NCBI RefSeq assembly: GCF_020531845.1
Contig: NZ_JAJAVF010000005.1
Coordinates: forward strand, 131,667-195,666
Direction: 5' to 3'
From: Methylobacillus methanolivorans
GTDB taxonomy: Bacteria > Pseudomonadota > Gammaproteobacteria > Burkholderiales > Methylophilaceae
Length of the DNA stretch: 64,000 nucleotides
Positions 16,923 to 27,879 of this stretch are shown here, piece after piece. Below the pieces are notes generated by a model, which saw only the letters and a program-made list of their open reading frames with translations, had not been told where the DNA came from and ran no database searches. Numbering within the stretch: the first letter of the stretch is position 1; every line of letters starts with the position of its first letter. The translations under genes and the position numbers were made by a program.

Positions 16923-19289
16923 ATGTTGGATTACGTAATCGCCTTTGACAAACTGCGCATCACCGATGTGCCAGCAGTTGGCGGCAAGAATGCCTCTTTG
17001 GGCGAAATGATCAGCCAGCTCACTGCAAAAGGCGTACGAGTGCCAGGTGGTTTTGCCACAACAGCCCACGCTTATCGCGAATTCTTGGCAAAAGATGGCC
17101 TGGATAAGCGCATCAATGCAGAGCTGGACAAGCTGGACGTTGATGATGTTGATGCATTGGCTACCACCGGCGAGAAAATCCGCCAGTGGATCGTGGACAC
17201 TCCGTTCCCCAAGGAGCTGCAAGACGCCATTGCAGAACATTACAAGACACTGACCGCCGATTCTGGCGACGACATGACATTTGCCGTACGCTCTTCAGCC
17301 ACTGCAGAAGACTTGCCTGATGCCTCCTTTGCAGGCCAACAGGAAAGCTTCCTCAATATCCACGGCCTGGACAACATCCTGCATGCCATCAAGGAAGTAT
17401 TTGCTTCCCTCTACAATGACCGTGCTATTTCCTATCGCGTTCACAAGGGCTTCGTTCATGCGGATGTCGCCTTGTCTGCTGGCGTGCAGCGTATGGTACG
17501 CAGCAATCTGGGGAGCTCTGGCGTCATGTTCACCATGGACACCGAGTCTGGTTTCCCAGATGTTGTGTTCATCACTTCATCCTACGGCCTCGGTGAAACC
17601 GTGGTCCAAGGTGCGGTAAACCCCGATGAGTTCTATGTGCACAAGCCATTGCTCGCCAAGGGCTTCCCTGCCATTGTGCGTCGCAACCTTGGCTCCAAGC
17701 TGATCAAGATGGTATTCAGCGACAGCAATGTCGCCGGCAAGAGTACCCACACGGTAGAAAACAGTAAGGAAGAAAGTGCCCGCTACTCCATCGCTGATGA
17801 AGAAATCCTCGAACTCGCCCGTTTTGCCGTATTGATTGAAGAGCACTACAAGTGTCCAATGGACGTAGAGTGGGGCCGTGATGGCGTAGATGGCAAGCTC
17901 TACATTTTGCAAGCGCGCCCGGAGACTGTGAAGTCCCAAAGCGGCAACGTTGTTGAGAAGTTCCAGATCAACAGCAGCGGCAACACCGCGATCATCACTG
18001 GTCGTGCCGTGACGCAAAAAGTAGGCTCTGGCCCGGTTCGCGTGGTCAAGCATGCTTCTGAAATGAACACCGTACAACCTGGTGACGTACTAGTTGCCGA
18101 CATGACAGACCCGAACTGGGAACCCGTCATGAAGCGCGCATCTGCACTGGTGACCAACCGTGGTGGTCGTACCTGCCACGCAGCAATCATTGCGCGTGAA
18201 CTGGGCATCCCTGCGATTGTTGGCAGCGTGAATGCAACTGATCTGCTGGAAGACGGCCAGATCGTCACCGTTTCCTGTGCAGAAGGTGAAACCGGTTACG
18301 TGTATACCGGCGCGATTCCATTCACCGTGACCCAGGAAGAAAAGGCAAAACTGCCACCTGCACCGGTCAAGGTCATGATGAACGTTGGCAATCCCGACAT
18401 GGCGTTCAGCTTTGCACAAATCCCGAACGATGGTGTTGGCCTGGCCCGCCTGGAATTCGTGATCAACAACATGATCGGCATCCACCCCAAGGCCATCCTG
18501 AACCTGGATAGCGTACCTGCCGAACTGCAAGAAGATATCAAGCGCCGCGCTCAGGGCTATGACAGCCCACGCCAGTTCTATATCGACAAGCTGGCAGAAG
18601 GTGTCGCCACCATTGGTGCAGCATTCTGGCCCAAGCCAGTCATTGCGCGTATGTCCGACTTCAAGTCGAACGAATACCGCAAGCTGATTGGCGGCGAAAT
18701 CTACGAGCCAGAAGAAGAAAACCCAATGCTGGGCTTCCGTGGCGCAACACGCTACATATCACCAGATTTCGAAGACTGCTTCGAGCTGGAGTGCATCGCT
18801 ATGCGCAAAGTACGTGAGCAACTCGGCCTCACCAATATTGAATTGATGATTCCATTTGTCCGTACGCTGGATGAAGCACGCAAAGTGGTCGAGATTCTCG
18901 CCAAGCACGGCCTCAAGCGTGGTGAGCATGGCTTGCGCCTGATCATGATGTGCGAAATTCCTTCCAACGCCTTGTTGGCTGAGCAGTTCCTGGAATACTT
19001 CGATGGCTTCTCCATCGGCTCCAACGACCTGACACAGCTCTCGCTGGGTATGGACCGTGACTCTGGCCTCGTTGCAGCAGGCTTTGATGAGCGCGACCCT
19101 GCGGTCAAGGTATTGCTGGAAATGGCGATCAGCACAGCTAACCGCCTGGGCAAATACGTTGGTATTTGCGGTCAAGGGCCTTCCGATCACCCAGATTTCG
19201 CGGAGTGGTTGGTAGAAAAGGGCATCAAATCTGTCTCGCTCAACCCTGATACCGTGATCAATACCTGGCAACGTATCAGCAAGAAGTAA
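16923..19289 (+). CDS. ppsA: Phosphoenolpyruvate synthase
   Basis: PpsA makes phosphoenolpyruvate, AMP and phosphate from pyruvate, ATP and water, the entry to gluconeogenesis. The 788-residue length is typical. Seen are the N-terminal ATP-binding domain ([11 protein letters not shown], then [20 protein letters not shown]), the swivelling domain with catalytic His419 in [14 protein letters not shown], and the C-terminal barrel with [19 protein letters not shown] and the [11 protein letters not shown] region. The cytosolic enzyme is expected to be regulated by PpsR, encoded 27 bp downstream. The ATG follows GGAGAG. In a C1-assimilating cell it would link pyruvate to sugar phosphates. A large inverted repeat upstream may be its operator. 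Confidence 0.98.
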   Translation: MLDYVIAFDKLRITDVPAVGGKNASLGEMISQLTAKGVRVPGGFATTAHAYREFLAKDGLDKRINAELDKLDVDDVDALATTGEKIRQWIVDTPFPKELQDAIAEHYKTLTADSGDDMTFAVRSSATAEDLPDASFAGQQESFLNIHGLDNILHAIKEVFASLYNDRAISYRVHKGFVHADVALSAGVQRMVRSNLGSSGVMFTMDTESGFPDVVFITSSYGLGETVVQGAVNPDEFYVHKPLLAKGFPAIVRRNLGSKLIKMVFSDSNVAGKSTHTVENSKEESARYSIADEEILELARFAVLIEEHYKCPMDVEWGRDGVDGKLYILQARPETVKSQSGNVVEKFQINSSGNTAIITGRAVTQKVGSGPVRVVKHASEMNTVQPGDVLVADMTDPNWEPVMKRASALVTNRGGRTCHAAIIARELGIPAIVGSVNATDLLEDGQIVTVSCAEGETGYVYTGAIPFTVTQEEKAKLPPAPVKVMMNVGNPDMAFSFAQIPNDGVGLARLEFVINNMIGIHPKAILNLDSVPAELQEDIKRRAQGYDSPRQFYIDKLAEGVATIGAAFWPKPVIARMSDFKSNEYRKLIGGEIYEPEEENPMLGFRGATRYISPDFEDCFELECIAMRKVREQLGLTNIELMIPFVRTLDEARKVVEILAKHGLKRGEHGLRLIMMCEIPSNALLAEQFLEYFDGFSIGSNDLTQLSLGMDRDSGLVAAGFDERDPAVKVLLEMAISTANRLGKYVGICGQGPSDHPDFAEWLVEKGIKSVSLNPDTVINTWQRISKK

Positions 19290-19316
19290 TTCATCAGGCT
19301 AAAGGGATAGCGCGCC

Positions 19317-20129
19317 ATGCAACAACGTAGTGTATTTTTCATTTCCGACGGTACCGGGATTACTGCCGAATCCGTCGGGCATTTGCTGGCGCACTTCCCG
19401 ACGGTGAGTTTCAAGCATATCCGCCTGCCTTTCACCAACTCTGAGCAGAAGGTGGAAGAGGCATTGGTGAAGATTGCCGATACGGAAAAAGCCGATGGTG
19501 CACGTCCTATCATCGTGATGACCCTCGTCAATACCGATCTGCGCGACAAGCTCAAGCAAAGCAATGCCGTGCACCTGGATGTGTTTGGATCATTCGTCGA
19601 TCCATTGGCAGAAGAGTTGCAAGAGCAACCCTCGCGCACCTCGGGCATTGCCCACAGCGTGCTGGGTAACAGCTATTACGAGCGTATTGATGCCATCAAC
19701 TTTACGCTCAATCACGATGACGGCATGACCGATTTCGGCCTGAGCGAGGCACAAGTCATTCTGGTTGGCGTATCCCGTTGTGGCAAGACACCCACCAGCC
19801 TATACCTGGCCATGCAGTTCGGCATCAAGGCCGCCAACTACCCGCTCATCCCGGAAGATCTAGAGCGTGGCACCTTGCCCGAAGCCTTGAAGAAATATCC
19901 AGAAAAGCTCTATGGCCTCTCGATCAACCCAGAGCGCCTGCACAGCGTGCGTAGTGAGCGTCGCCCTGATAGCCACTATGCATCACTGGACAACTGCCGC
20001 CAGGAAATCCGCCTGGCTGAAGACCTGATGCAGCGTGAAGGTATCAACTGGATCGACTCTACCAGTCGTTCAATTGAGGAGCTATCCACCATCATCCTGC
20101 AAAAAATCCGAGTAAACCCCCATCAATAA
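19317..20129 (+). CDS. ppsR: PEP synthase regulatory protein (kinase/pyrophosphorylase)
   Basis: The 270-residue protein begins RSVFFISDGTGITAESVGHL and contains the P-loop GVSRCGKTPTSLYLA near residues 150-164, the hallmarks of the DUF299 bifunctional regulators. They inactivate PEP synthase by ADP-dependent phosphorylation of a Thr next to the catalytic His and reactivate it by phosphate-dependent removal. The Thr in the target context GGRTCHAA of the neighbouring PpsA is present. Located 27 bp after ppsA, it is almost certainly cotranscribed, and a terminator follows. Confidence 0.97.
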   Translation: MQQRSVFFISDGTGITAESVGHLLAHFPTVSFKHIRLPFTNSEQKVEEALVKIADTEKADGARPIIVMTLVNTDLRDKLKQSNAVHLDVFGSFVDPLAEELQEQPSRTSGIAHSVLGNSYYERIDAINFTLNHDDGMTDFGLSEAQVILVGVSRCGKTPTSLYLAMQFGIKAANYPLIPEDLERGTLPEALKKYPEKLYGLSINPERLHSVRSERRPDSHYASLDNCRQEIRLAEDLMQREGINWIDSTSRSIEELSTIILQKIRVNPHQ

Positions 20130-20147
20130 GGTAGCTAGGGCATACAG

Positions 20148-20174
20148 AAAAAAGGAGCTTATGGCTCCTTTTTT
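20148..20174 (+). terminator. Terminator of ppsA-ppsR
   Basis: AAAAAAGGAGC and GCTCCTTTTTT form an 11-bp stem around TTATG, ending in a T-run, 19 bases after the ppsR stop. Confidence 0.92.
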
Positions 20175-20265
20175 ATTGCACTTCTCTGCATAAATCAATT
20201 AATTATTCTTATCAACAAAATAGAAACAATCAATTTTTAGTACATGAACGTCATAGGTAAGATGG

Positions 20266-20294
20266 TTGTCATCCAAGAGGCGCTGTTTTATAAG
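20266..20294 (+). promoter_or_regulatory. Sigma-70-like promoter of catalase gene
   Basis: TTGTCA and TATAAG are separated by 17 bases, about 72 bp before the catalase start. No convincing OxyR motif was recognised next to it. Confidence 0.55.
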
Positions 20295-20366
20295 AGTACT
20301 GTGGTATGAATAAAACATTGCCCGAGATAAATAAACAATATACAGCCACCAACCCAGGAGAAAGTC

Positions 20367-21836
20367 ATGAGCACCTTGACCACGTCAGCAGGAGCCCCGG
20401 TTCCAGACGATAACAACAGCATTAGTGTTGGTCCACGCGGCCCTCTCACGTTCGATAACCACTACCTGTTCGAGAAGCTTGCCCATTTCAACCGTGAACG
20501 TATCCCCGAGCGTGTAGTTCATGCGCGTGGTACAGGCGCCTATGGCACATTCACACTAACCAAGAGTTTGAGTGATCGCACGATAGCGAGCTTTTTGCAG
20601 CAGGTAGGTGATAAAACCGAGGTATTCGTACGCTTCTCCACAGTAGGTGGTGGTCAGGACTCCAGTGACTTTGCCCGCGACCCCAGGGGATTTGCCATCA
20701 AGTTTTATACGCGCGAAGGCAATTTTGATCTCGTCGGCAATAACACCCCGGTGTTCTTCCTCAACGACCCAATCAAGTTCCCGGACTTTATTCACTCGCA
20801 GAAAAAAGACCCGCAAACCAACCTGCCCAATCCCGCTAACGCTTATGAATTCTGGGCCAACCACCCACAATCCTTGCACCAGATGACCATCCTCATGTCT
20901 GATCGCGGCATTCCTGCATCTTACCGCCACATGCATGGCTTTAGCTCGCATACACTCAGCTTCTGGAATGACAAGGGCGAACGCGTATGGGTCAAGTGGC
21001 ACATCAAGAGCAACCAAGGCATCAAGACCGTAACAGCAGATGAGGCGGCCAAGTTGCCCACACATGGCACACAACAAGACCTGGTGGAAGCGATTGCCAG
21101 GGGCGAATTCCCCTCTTGGACTGTCAAGGTGCAAATCATGACGGAAGCTGAGGCCCGCACTTATAAGATCAACCCGTTCGACCTCACCAAGGTCTGGCCG
21201 CATAGCGACTACCCCTTGATCGAGATTGGCCAACTTGAGTTGAACCGCAATGTCGACAACTACTTTGCCGAAACCGAACAATCGGCATTTGCGCCCAGCA
21301 ACCTGGTGCCAGGCATTGGTGCCTCGCCAGACAAAATGTTGCAGGCACGCTTGCTAGCCTACCAAGATGCACACCGCTACCGTGTTGGGGTCAATGCCAA
21401 CCAACTGCCCGTCAATGCCGCACGCTGCCCAGTACACCATTACCAACGTGACGGCGCCATGGCCGCAGGTTGCCCGGTGACAGGCCATGGTGCATCCGCC
21501 AACAGCCTTCACCAAACACCTAACTTCTATCCCAATGACAGAGCAGGCGTGTCGCCAGCCCCAGCCGCCCATTATGCTCAACCAGCCCTTCCCGTGCTGG
21601 AGGATGCATGGATTAGCTATCACGATCAATCGGATGAAGACTACTTCAGCCAGCCAGGTGCCTTGTTCCGCCTGATGGATGCAGAGCAAAAACAGCAATT
21701 GGTTAACAATATTGCCGCTGGGTTATCGCAGGCGAATGCCTCTATCCAGGAGCGTATCTTGGCGCAATTCCACCGGGCAGACCCAGCTTATGCATCAGGC
21801 GTGAAAGCTGCGCTGGAGGCCATCGCCAAGGCATAA
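20367..21836 (+). CDS. katA: Monofunctional heme catalase
   Basis: This small-subunit (clade 3 like) catalase of 489 residues converts hydrogen peroxide to water and oxygen. Distal His52 lies in RVVHARGTGAYG, the distal Asn in the VGNNTPVFF segment, and the proximal heme-ligand Tyr332 in RLLAYQDAHRYRVG. There is no signal peptide, so it is cytosolic. The start follows GGAGAAAG. A good sigma-70 promoter lies upstream and the gene stands alone. Methylotrophs produce peroxide and oxidants during growth, so a housekeeping detoxification role is likely. The Cys-containing ARCPVHHYQRDGAMAAGCPV segment after the heme domain is a small peculiarity of unknown meaning. Confidence 0.97.
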   Translation: MSTLTTSAGAPVPDDNNSISVGPRGPLTFDNHYLFEKLAHFNRERIPERVVHARGTGAYGTFTLTKSLSDRTIASFLQQVGDKTEVFVRFSTVGGGQDSSDFARDPRGFAIKFYTREGNFDLVGNNTPVFFLNDPIKFPDFIHSQKKDPQTNLPNPANAYEFWANHPQSLHQMTILMSDRGIPASYRHMHGFSSHTLSFWNDKGERVWVKWHIKSNQGIKTVTADEAAKLPTHGTQQDLVEAIARGEFPSWTVKVQIMTEAEARTYKINPFDLTKVWPHSDYPLIEIGQLELNRNVDNYFAETEQSAFAPSNLVPGIGASPDKMLQARLLAYQDAHRYRVGVNANQLPVNAARCPVHHYQRDGAMAAGCPVTGHGASANSLHQTPNFYPNDRAGVSPAPAAHYAQPALPVLEDAWISYHDQSDEDYFSQPGALFRLMDAEQKQQLVNNIAAGLSQANASIQERILAQFHRADPAYASGVKAALEAIAKA

Positions 21837-21968
21837 GCGGCATCTCAGGTGGTATAGATGTGTGCGTCAGCATGGCATCCACGGCAAAATTGTTTTATGG
21901 TGGAGCTTGGCGGCAGGTGATATTGATCTGTCGCCAACTATTCCAAATATGAAGCCGAGGAGAAATGA

Positions 21969-22343
21969 ATGAACCAGTATGCACATGTCGTTGGACGTAT
22001 CCTGCTTGCCATCATTTTCATTGTTGCAGGCGCAGGTAAAATTGCTGATCAGGCTGGCACTATCGCTTATATGGAGTCTGCCGGAATACCAGGCATCCTG
22101 TTATGGCCCACCATTGCACTTGAGCTTCTTGGTGGTATTGCCATCGTCATTGGCTTCCAGACACGACTGGTTGCCTGGGCGCTCGCGATTTTCTGTATCG
22201 CAGCTGCCTTCCTGTTTCACTTCGATCTCAAAGATTCAATGCAAACTATTCTGTTCCTCAAGGATCTAGCCATGGCTGGCGGCTTCCTGATCCTGGCAAG
22301 CTCTAGCGCACTGTGGTTTGCGGTCGATAACCGTCGCAGCTAA
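21969..22343 (+). CDS. DoxX family membrane protein
   Basis: The 124-residue protein has four hydrophobic segments and the DoxX opening GRILLAIIFIVAGAGKI, followed by GIPGILLWPTIALELLGGIA. DoxX-like inner-membrane proteins have been linked to thiosulfate:quinone oxidation and to oxidative-stress complexes, but most have no proven role. The ATG follows GAGGAG. It lies between catalase and an alcohol dehydrogenase in the same direction, with its own terminator, so it may be monocistronic or end a unit begun at catalase 132 bp upstream. Confidence 0.9.
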   Translation: MNQYAHVVGRILLAIIFIVAGAGKIADQAGTIAYMESAGIPGILLWPTIALELLGGIAIVIGFQTRLVAWALAIFCIAAAFLFHFDLKDSMQTILFLKDLAMAGGFLILASSSALWFAVDNRRS

Positions 22344-22368
22344 TCTCAACACCACTTTAACCCATACC

Positions 22369-22406
22369 CCAACTGGCCTATCCAGGCCAGTTGGTGATTT
22401 TATTAT
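22369..22406 (+). terminator. Terminator after the DoxX gene
   Basis: CCAACTGGCCT and AGGCCAGTTGG form an 11-bp perfect stem around ATCC, followed by a T-rich stretch (TGATTTTATTATT). Confidence 0.8.
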
Positions 22407-22529
22407 TCATTTTCCAGGAATTGTGAAATGAAGTTATTTCCATTCATTGGATCAATGAAGCACGGCATAATCATGTCATCCTCTGACCTCTGATTATTAA
22501 CCGTTTTTCATTTCGCTAGGAGCATCGCC

Positions 22530-23588
22530 ATGACCAAAGCCATCAGCTATGCAGCACATGACCCCAAGTCACCGTTATCCCCGTTCACATTCGAGCGTCG
22601 TGAGGTAGGAGCCAACGATGTGCAGATCGAGATTTTGTACTGTGGCGTCTGCCATTCAGACTTGCACCAAGCAAGGGACGAATGGGGCAACTCCACCTTT
22701 CCCATGGTACCTGGTCACGAAATTGTTGGCCGCGTCACCCAGGTTGGTAGCAACGTGAAAAAATTCAAGGCTGGCGACCTTGCTGGCGTCGGTTGCTTGG
22801 TGGACTCATGCGGCACTTGCCCAGACTGCGCAGAGGGACTGGAGCAATTCTGCAACCAATCCGTGTTCACATATAACAGCCCAGATAAACAGTCCCCCGG
22901 GCAGTCAACTTATGGTGGTTATTCCAACTTGATCGTTGTCGATGAGCGTTTCACTCTCAAGATTTCAGACAAGCTGAATCTGGCTGCCACAGCGCCCCTG
23001 CTCTGCGCAGGCATTACCACTTACTCACCACTGCGCCACTGGAATGTAGGCCCTGGACAAAAAGTCGGCATTGTCGGCCTGGGTGGTCTTGGCCATATGG
23101 GTGTGAAGTTTGCCAAGGCATTTGGTGCGCAAACCGTATTGTTCACGACTTCTCCAAGCAAAGTAGAAGATGCCAAGCGCTTGGGTGCCAATGAGGTAGT
23201 AATCTCGAAAGATGCTGCGCAAATGCAGCAACATGCGCTCAGCTTTGATTTCATCCTTAATACTGTCGCTGCGCCACACGATCTTGATCAATTCATGGGC
23301 CTGCTTAAGCGCGATGGCTCCATGTGCCTGGTTGGCGTGCCCGATAGTCCACATCCATCCCCCAGCGTCGCCAACCTCATTTTTAAGCGCCGCAAGCTGG
23401 CAGGCTCATTGATCGGCGGCATCAAGGAAACCCAGGAGATGCTCGATTTCTGTGCCGAGCACAACATTACCTCGGATATTGAATTGATCCCCATCCAGGA
23501 GATCAATACCGCATTCGAGCGCATATTAAAGAGCGATGTGAAATACCGCTTCGTGATTGATATTGCCAGCCTCAAGCAAGCAGCTTAA
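22530..23588 (+). CDS. Zinc-dependent NAD(P) alcohol dehydrogenase, CAD/YahK type
   Basis: This 352-residue medium-chain dehydrogenase reversibly reduces aldehydes to alcohols. Catalytic zinc ligands are Cys41 (CGVCHSDLH) and His63 (PGHEIVGRV); structural zinc Cys94, Cys97, Cys100 and Cys108 lie in CGTCPDCAEGLEQFC; the cofactor site is GLGGLGHMGVKFAKAFG. The pattern resembles cinnamyl-alcohol dehydrogenase-like NADP enzymes such as E. coli YahK, which act on broad aldehydes. The start follows AGGAGC. It is cytosolic and likely single-gene, ending at a shared bidirectional terminator. A formaldehyde or general aldehyde detoxification role would suit a methylotroph but is inference. Confidence 0.93.
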   Translation: MTKAISYAAHDPKSPLSPFTFERREVGANDVQIEILYCGVCHSDLHQARDEWGNSTFPMVPGHEIVGRVTQVGSNVKKFKAGDLAGVGCLVDSCGTCPDCAEGLEQFCNQSVFTYNSPDKQSPGQSTYGGYSNLIVVDERFTLKISDKLNLAATAPLLCAGITTYSPLRHWNVGPGQKVGIVGLGGLGHMGVKFAKAFGAQTVLFTTSPSKVEDAKRLGANEVVISKDAAQMQQHALSFDFILNTVAAPHDLDQFMGLLKRDGSMCLVGVPDSPHPSPSVANLIFKRRKLAGSLIGGIKETQEMLDFCAEHNITSDIELIPIQEINTAFERILKSDVKYRFVIDIASLKQAA

Positions 23589-23604
23589 GTACACTTCATA
23601 TAAT

Positions 23605-23632
23605 AAAAAAGCACACCGAGGTGTGCTTTTTT
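23605..23632. terminator. Bidirectional terminator, dehydrogenase gene and lspA
   Basis: GCACACC GA GGTGTGC flanked by AAAAAA and TTTTTT gives a terminator on both strands between the converging alcohol dehydrogenase gene and lspA. Confidence 0.92.
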
Positions 23633-23654
23633 GTTTTTCCATGTCGCAACTGTC

Positions 23655-24110
23655 TCAGGCCTTTTTCCTGAAGCTATCCAGTATCAGCAAAGCCACACCT
23701 ACGCAAATCGCCGAATCTGCCACATTAAAGGCTGGCCAGTAATACTCCTGGTAATGAAAGAACAGGAAATCAACCACGTAGCCCAAGGTGACGCGATCAT
23801 AAAGATTGCCCAAAGCGCCGCCCAACACTAAAGCCAGCGCAAAACAAAACAGGTGCTGCTGCGGATATTTGCGTAGCAGGCGAATAATAATCGCTGACGC
23901 GACCACGGCAATCGCACTGAAAAAGATGCGCTGCCAGCCACCAGCTGCGGCGAGGAAGCTGAATGCAGCACCCTCGTTGTGATAGCGCACCAAGTCAAAA
24001 AATGATGTCAGCGGCAGGTGTTCGCCATACTCAAACGCCTTGAGCACCAAGTGCTTGGTATATAAGTCCAGTGCGATCACCATGCCACTCAGGCCTAGCC
24101 ATTTAAGCAT
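23655..24110 (-). CDS. lspA: Lipoprotein signal peptidase (signal peptidase II)
   Basis: LspA is an inner-membrane aspartyl protease that removes the signal peptide of prolipoproteins after lipidation. The 151-residue product has four membrane helices and the catalytic aspartate regions [11 protein letters not shown] and VDFLFFH, plus the N-terminal [10 protein letters not shown] motif. I chose the ATG at 24110, which overlaps the ileS end by eight bases; a TTG at 24134 would add eight residues. It ends the murJ-ribF-ileS-lspA unit, a widely conserved order. Confidence 0.95.
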   Translation of the reverse strand: MLKWLGLSGMVIALDLYTKHLVLKAFEYGEHLPLTSFFDLVRYHNEGAAFSFLAAAGGWQRIFFSAIAVVASAIIIRLLRKYPQQHLFCFALALVLGGALGNLYDRVTLGYVVDFLFFHYQEYYWPAFNVADSAICVGVALLILDSFRKKA

Positions 24111-26907
24111 AATGACGTGACTCGCCTTTGCCAAAGAGATTACTTACGCACCGACCACAGATCGTGGGGTGATCAGCATCGCTACCCACATCGGCACGGT
24201 AGTGCCAGCAGCGGTCGCACTTGGCATGCAAGCTAGCACTGACCTGTACCTCCAACTCGCCTTCACGTGCATGCAAGGTAGCGCGGGAAGCCATGAGTAC
24301 GAAGCGTAAATCCTCATGCAACCTTGCCAGTGCGGCATGGGTCTCACCGCTGGCGTAGATATCCAGCTCTGCCTGTAGCGAAGCGCCTATCTTGCCTTGA
24401 GCACGTTCGTTCTCAATGGCTTTATTGGCAACATTGCGCACTTCAAGCACGGCTTGCCAATCTTGCAGCACTGATGCATCCAGACCATGCGCCGGCAATA
24501 CATACCATACCTCTTCAAATACCGTGGCCTGGGCATCCAAGCCTAAGGTATTCCAGATTTCATCTGCCGTGAAGCTCATGATAGGTGCCATCAGGCGCAT
24601 CAAGGCATGAGTGATGTGATGTAGCGCACTTTGTGCGGAACGACGCGCGTGGGATTGATCTCCCGAAGTGTACAAGCGGTCTTTCAGGACATCCAGATAG
24701 AAGCCGCCCAGCTCCTCGGAGCAGAAACCCACCAGCTTTTGTACGGCAAGGTGGAATTCATAGCGGTCAAAATCGGCAATCACTTGCTCCTGCAATTGCT
24801 GCGTCAACGCCAGGCCGAAGCGATCAAGCTCCAGCCATTGCTCAACCGGCAGCATATCCTGCTTGGCATCGAAATCTGCCAGGTTGGCCAGCAGGAAGCG
24901 CAAGGTATTACGGATTCGGCGATAGCTATCAGTCACACGCTTGAGGATTTCCTCGGACAACGACATTTCGCCGGAATAATCAGTGGAGGCAATCCACAAG
25001 CGCAGCATGTCAGCACCCAAGCGGTTGCAGATGTCCTGCGGCTCAATACCGTTGCCGCGAGATTTGGACATCTTGTAGCCCTTCTCGTCCACGGTAAAAC
25101 CATGTGTCAGCAAGGCATGATAAGGTGCACGTCCATCAATGGCGCAACCGGTGAGCAGCGAAGACTGGAACCAACCACGGTGCTGGTCCGACCCTTCCAG
25201 ATAGAGGTCGGCAGGGCTTTGCAGTTCAGGACGACGCTTTAATACCGCCGCATGCGTAGCACCGGAATCAAACCACACGTCCAGCGTATCGGTCACCTTT
25301 TGATATTGGTCGGCATCATCTGGCGCATGCTGGGCCAGGAAAGCCGCGCCATCCAGCGAGAACCAGGCTTCAATGCCTTGTTGCTCGACTTGCAAAGCCA
25401 CGGTTTCCAGCAGTGCCGCAGTTTGCGGATGCGGCTCGCCTGTCTCCTTATGCACGAAGAACGGCATAGGTACACCCCAGTTGCGCTGGCGCGAGACACA
25501 CCAATCAGGACGATTCTTGATCATCGCTTCCAGGCGGGCACGACCCCAGGCCGGGAAGAACGCCGTATCATCCACTGCCTTGTTAGCCAGTTCGCGCAAA
25601 GACTTGCCATTGCTACCTACCTGGTTCATGCCGATGAACCACTGGTGAGTGGCAAGTTGCATGAGCGGTGTCTTGTGGCGCCAACAATGCGGGAAACTAT
25701 GGTTGAGGCGTGCGCTGGCGAATAAAGCGCCTTTTTCCTGCAATACGGTGAGGATGACCTTGTTGGCCTCTTGGCGGTTAAGTCCGCGGATAGCAGCAAG
25801 CTCGACCAGTTCGCTAGTGAAGAACTTGCCATCGCCGCCGATCAGCACACGCGGTTTTTCCTCAGGGTAGTTGGTACGCATCACCAGCCAGTCGTCATTA
25901 CCGTGAGCAGCAGCCGTGTGCACCAAACCGGTACCAGCATCGGTAGTCACATGCTCACCGGTGATGACAGGCACAGTACGTTGGTCGAAAGGATGTTGCA
26001 ACAGCAAGCCCTTGAGTGCCGCGCCCTTGGCAGAGCCCAGCACTTGCGCATCTTCTTCACCATAGCGCTTGAGCGTTGCCTCGACCAGATCATGCACCAG
26101 CACCAGTAGACCTCGCGAGGTTTGCACCAAGTCGTAATCCAGCTCAGGGTGGACACTCACTGCCTGATTGGCAGGCAAGGTCCAAGGGGTCGTCGTCCAG
26201 ATCACCGCATAAGCATCGCCAGTGATGGCGGCATTGAACGCTGCGCCCAGCGCGGCATTGTCGACAAACTTGAAACCAACATCAATCGCGGGCGAATTGA
26301 CATCTTCGTATTCGACTTCAGCCTCAGCCAATGCCGAGCCGCAATCCACGCACCAATGCACAGGCTTGGAGCCTTGGTAGAGATAGCCATTACTGTAAAT
26401 GTCGCCGAGAGCACGAATAATGTCAGCTTCGGTATGGAAATCCATGGTCAGATAAGGATGATCCCAATCCCCCAACACGCCGAGACGGATGAAATCCTGC
26501 TTTTGCTTGGCTACCTGCTCGGCAGCATAAGCGCGACACAACTCGCGGAACTTGGCAGGCGGAATATCCTTGCCATGCTGCTTCTCAACAGCAAGCTCAA
26601 TCGGCAAGCCATGGCAATCCCAGCCCGGCACGTAAGGCGCATCAAAGCCGGATAAGGTCTTGGACTTGACGATGATGTCCTTCAATATTTTGTTGACCGC
26701 ATGTCCGAGGTGAATCGCACCGTTGGCATAAGGAGGGCCGTCGTGCAGGATGAATTTCTTCGCACCTTTACGGGCATTGCGTATACGCTGGTACACCTGT
26801 TTTTCCTGCCAGCTCTTCAGCCATGCGGGTTCACGCTTTGCCAAGTCTCCTCGCATAGGGAAGCTGGTTTCTGGCAGGTTCAACTTGTATTTGGTGTTTT
26901 CGCTCAT
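24103..26907 (-). CDS. ileS: Isoleucyl-tRNA synthetase
   Basis: The 934-residue class I synthetase charges tRNA-Ile. Seen are [20 protein letters not shown] with the HIGH-like signature near residue 58-68, the editing domain ([12 protein letters not shown]), KMSKSRG near residue 600, and a C-terminal zinc finger [12 protein letters not shown]...ICGRC. Length and order match the bacterial type. It follows ribF by 32 bp and overlaps lspA by eight bases. There is no T-box leader, as expected for a proteobacterium. Confidence 0.98.
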   Translation of the reverse strand: MSENTKYKLNLPETSFPMRGDLAKREPAWLKSWQEKQVYQRIRNARKGAKKFILHDGPPYANGAIHLGHAVNKILKDIIVKSKTLSGFDAPYVPGWDCHGLPIELAVEKQHGKDIPPAKFRELCRAYAAEQVAKQKQDFIRLGVLGDWDHPYLTMDFHTEADIIRALGDIYSNGYLYQGSKPVHWCVDCGSALAEAEVEYEDVNSPAIDVGFKFVDNAALGAAFNAAITGDAYAVIWTTTPWTLPANQAVSVHPELDYDLVQTSRGLLVLVHDLVEATLKRYGEEDAQVLGSAKGAALKGLLLQHPFDQRTVPVITGEHVTTDAGTGLVHTAAAHGNDDWLVMRTNYPEEKPRVLIGGDGKFFTSELVELAAIRGLNRQEANKVILTVLQEKGALFASARLNHSFPHCWRHKTPLMQLATHQWFIGMNQVGSNGKSLRELANKAVDDTAFFPAWGRARLEAMIKNRPDWCVSRQRNWGVPMPFFVHKETGEPHPQTAALLETVALQVEQQGIEAWFSLDGAAFLAQHAPDDADQYQKVTDTLDVWFDSGATHAAVLKRRPELQSPADLYLEGSDQHRGWFQSSLLTGCAIDGRAPYHALLTHGFTVDEKGYKMSKSRGNGIEPQDICNRLGADMLRLWIASTDYSGEMSLSEEILKRVTDSYRRIRNTLRFLLANLADFDAKQDMLPVEQWLELDRFGLALTQQLQEQVIADFDRYEFHLAVQKLVGFCSEELGGFYLDVLKDRLYTSGDQSHARRSAQSALHHITHALMRLMAPIMSFTADEIWNTLGLDAQATVFEEVWYVLPAHGLDASVLQDWQAVLEVRNVANKAIENERAQGKIGASLQAELDIYASGETHAALARLHEDLRFVLMASRATLHAREGELEVQVSASLHAKCDRCWHYRADVGSDADHPTICGRCVSNLFGKGESRHYA

Positions 26908-26939
26908 CGGTCTAGTGTCTATCTATCTTTAAAATCTTT

Positions 26940-27866
26940 TTAAGGATAGCTGCGGAAATAATCACGCGCCATCTCTGCATCCTTGGCAATCCAGTACTTC
27001 AATGTATCCAGGCTATCAAACTTCATCTCATCACGTATCTTGTGCATGAACTTCACCCGCACATGCTTGCCATAGATATCGCCGTTAAAATCGAACAAAT
27101 GCACTTCCAGCGTCGGCTTGCCATTTTGCTTGACGGTTGGCCGCACGCCAAGGCTGGCGACACCGGGCAGGTCTGCACCATTGCCTTCAGCCAAACCTTC
27201 TAATTTTACCGCATAGATGCCAAAGAACGGTGGCCTATCATGCAGCATATGGATATTCGCCGTCGGGTAACCTAGCTCTCGCGCCAGCTTATCGCCATGC
27301 ACCACCTTGCCGCTAATGCTGTAAGGACGACCCAGCAAGCGCGCAGCCTCCACAAGCTGGCCTTGGGCGAGCGCTTCACGAATGGCAGTGCTGGAAACAC
27401 GCTTGCCATCGAGGTTGACCTGCGGCTGGCTTTGCAGATTAAACCCGGCACGGACAAAGTCCTGCATGCTTCCCTGCCGCCCTGCGCCAAAGCGGAAATC
27501 TTCGCCAACCAAGACCGCACGCGCATCCAGCGCGTTACGCAAAATGTCCTGCATAAAAGCTTCGACGGTGATCGCAGCGAAACGACGATTAAAATGGCAA
27601 ACATAGACATATTCCACGCCAGCCTCAGCAAATAGCTCCAACTTCTCGCGTAACGAAGTCAGCCGTGCAGGTGCCTGATCAGGCGCAAAAAACTCCCTTG
27701 GATGCGGCTCAAAAGTCATCACTGCCGATTTCAGGCCTTGTGCTGCTGCAACTTCATTGAGGCGCTGTAACAAAGCCTGGTGCCCTAGGTGCACACCATC
27801 AAAATTGCCAATTGCCACAGCGAGTGGATGATGGGCGGCTTGGTGAAAATGACGGAATATCTGCAT
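26940..27866 (-). CDS. ribF: Bifunctional riboflavin kinase/FAD synthetase
   Basis: RibF phosphorylates riboflavin to FMN and adenylylates it to FAD. The 308-residue product has the N-terminal adenylyltransferase domain (VAIGNFDGVHLGHQALLQ, VLVGEDFRFGAGRQG) and the C-terminal kinase domain (GKVVHGDKLARELGYPTANI). The length is standard. It is 13 bp after murJ and 32 bp before ileS, in the usual operon. Cytosolic. Confidence 0.98.
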   Translation of the reverse strand: MQIFRHFHQAAHHPLAVAIGNFDGVHLGHQALLQRLNEVAAAQGLKSAVMTFEPHPREFFAPDQAPARLTSLREKLELFAEAGVEYVYVCHFNRRFAAITVEAFMQDILRNALDARAVLVGEDFRFGAGRQGSMQDFVRAGFNLQSQPQVNLDGKRVSSTAIREALAQGQLVEAARLLGRPYSISGKVVHGDKLARELGYPTANIHMLHDRPPFFGIYAVKLEGLAEGNGADLPGVASLGVRPTVKQNGKPTLEVHLFDFNGDIYGKHVRVKFMHKIRDEMKFDSLDTLKYWIAKDAEMARDYFRSYP

Positions 27867-27879
27867 GCAGCTAAGCTCC

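Noticed and set aside
20175..20366. OxyR site before the catalase gene
   Set aside because: No arrangement of four ATAG/CTAT elements with proper spacing was found by eye.
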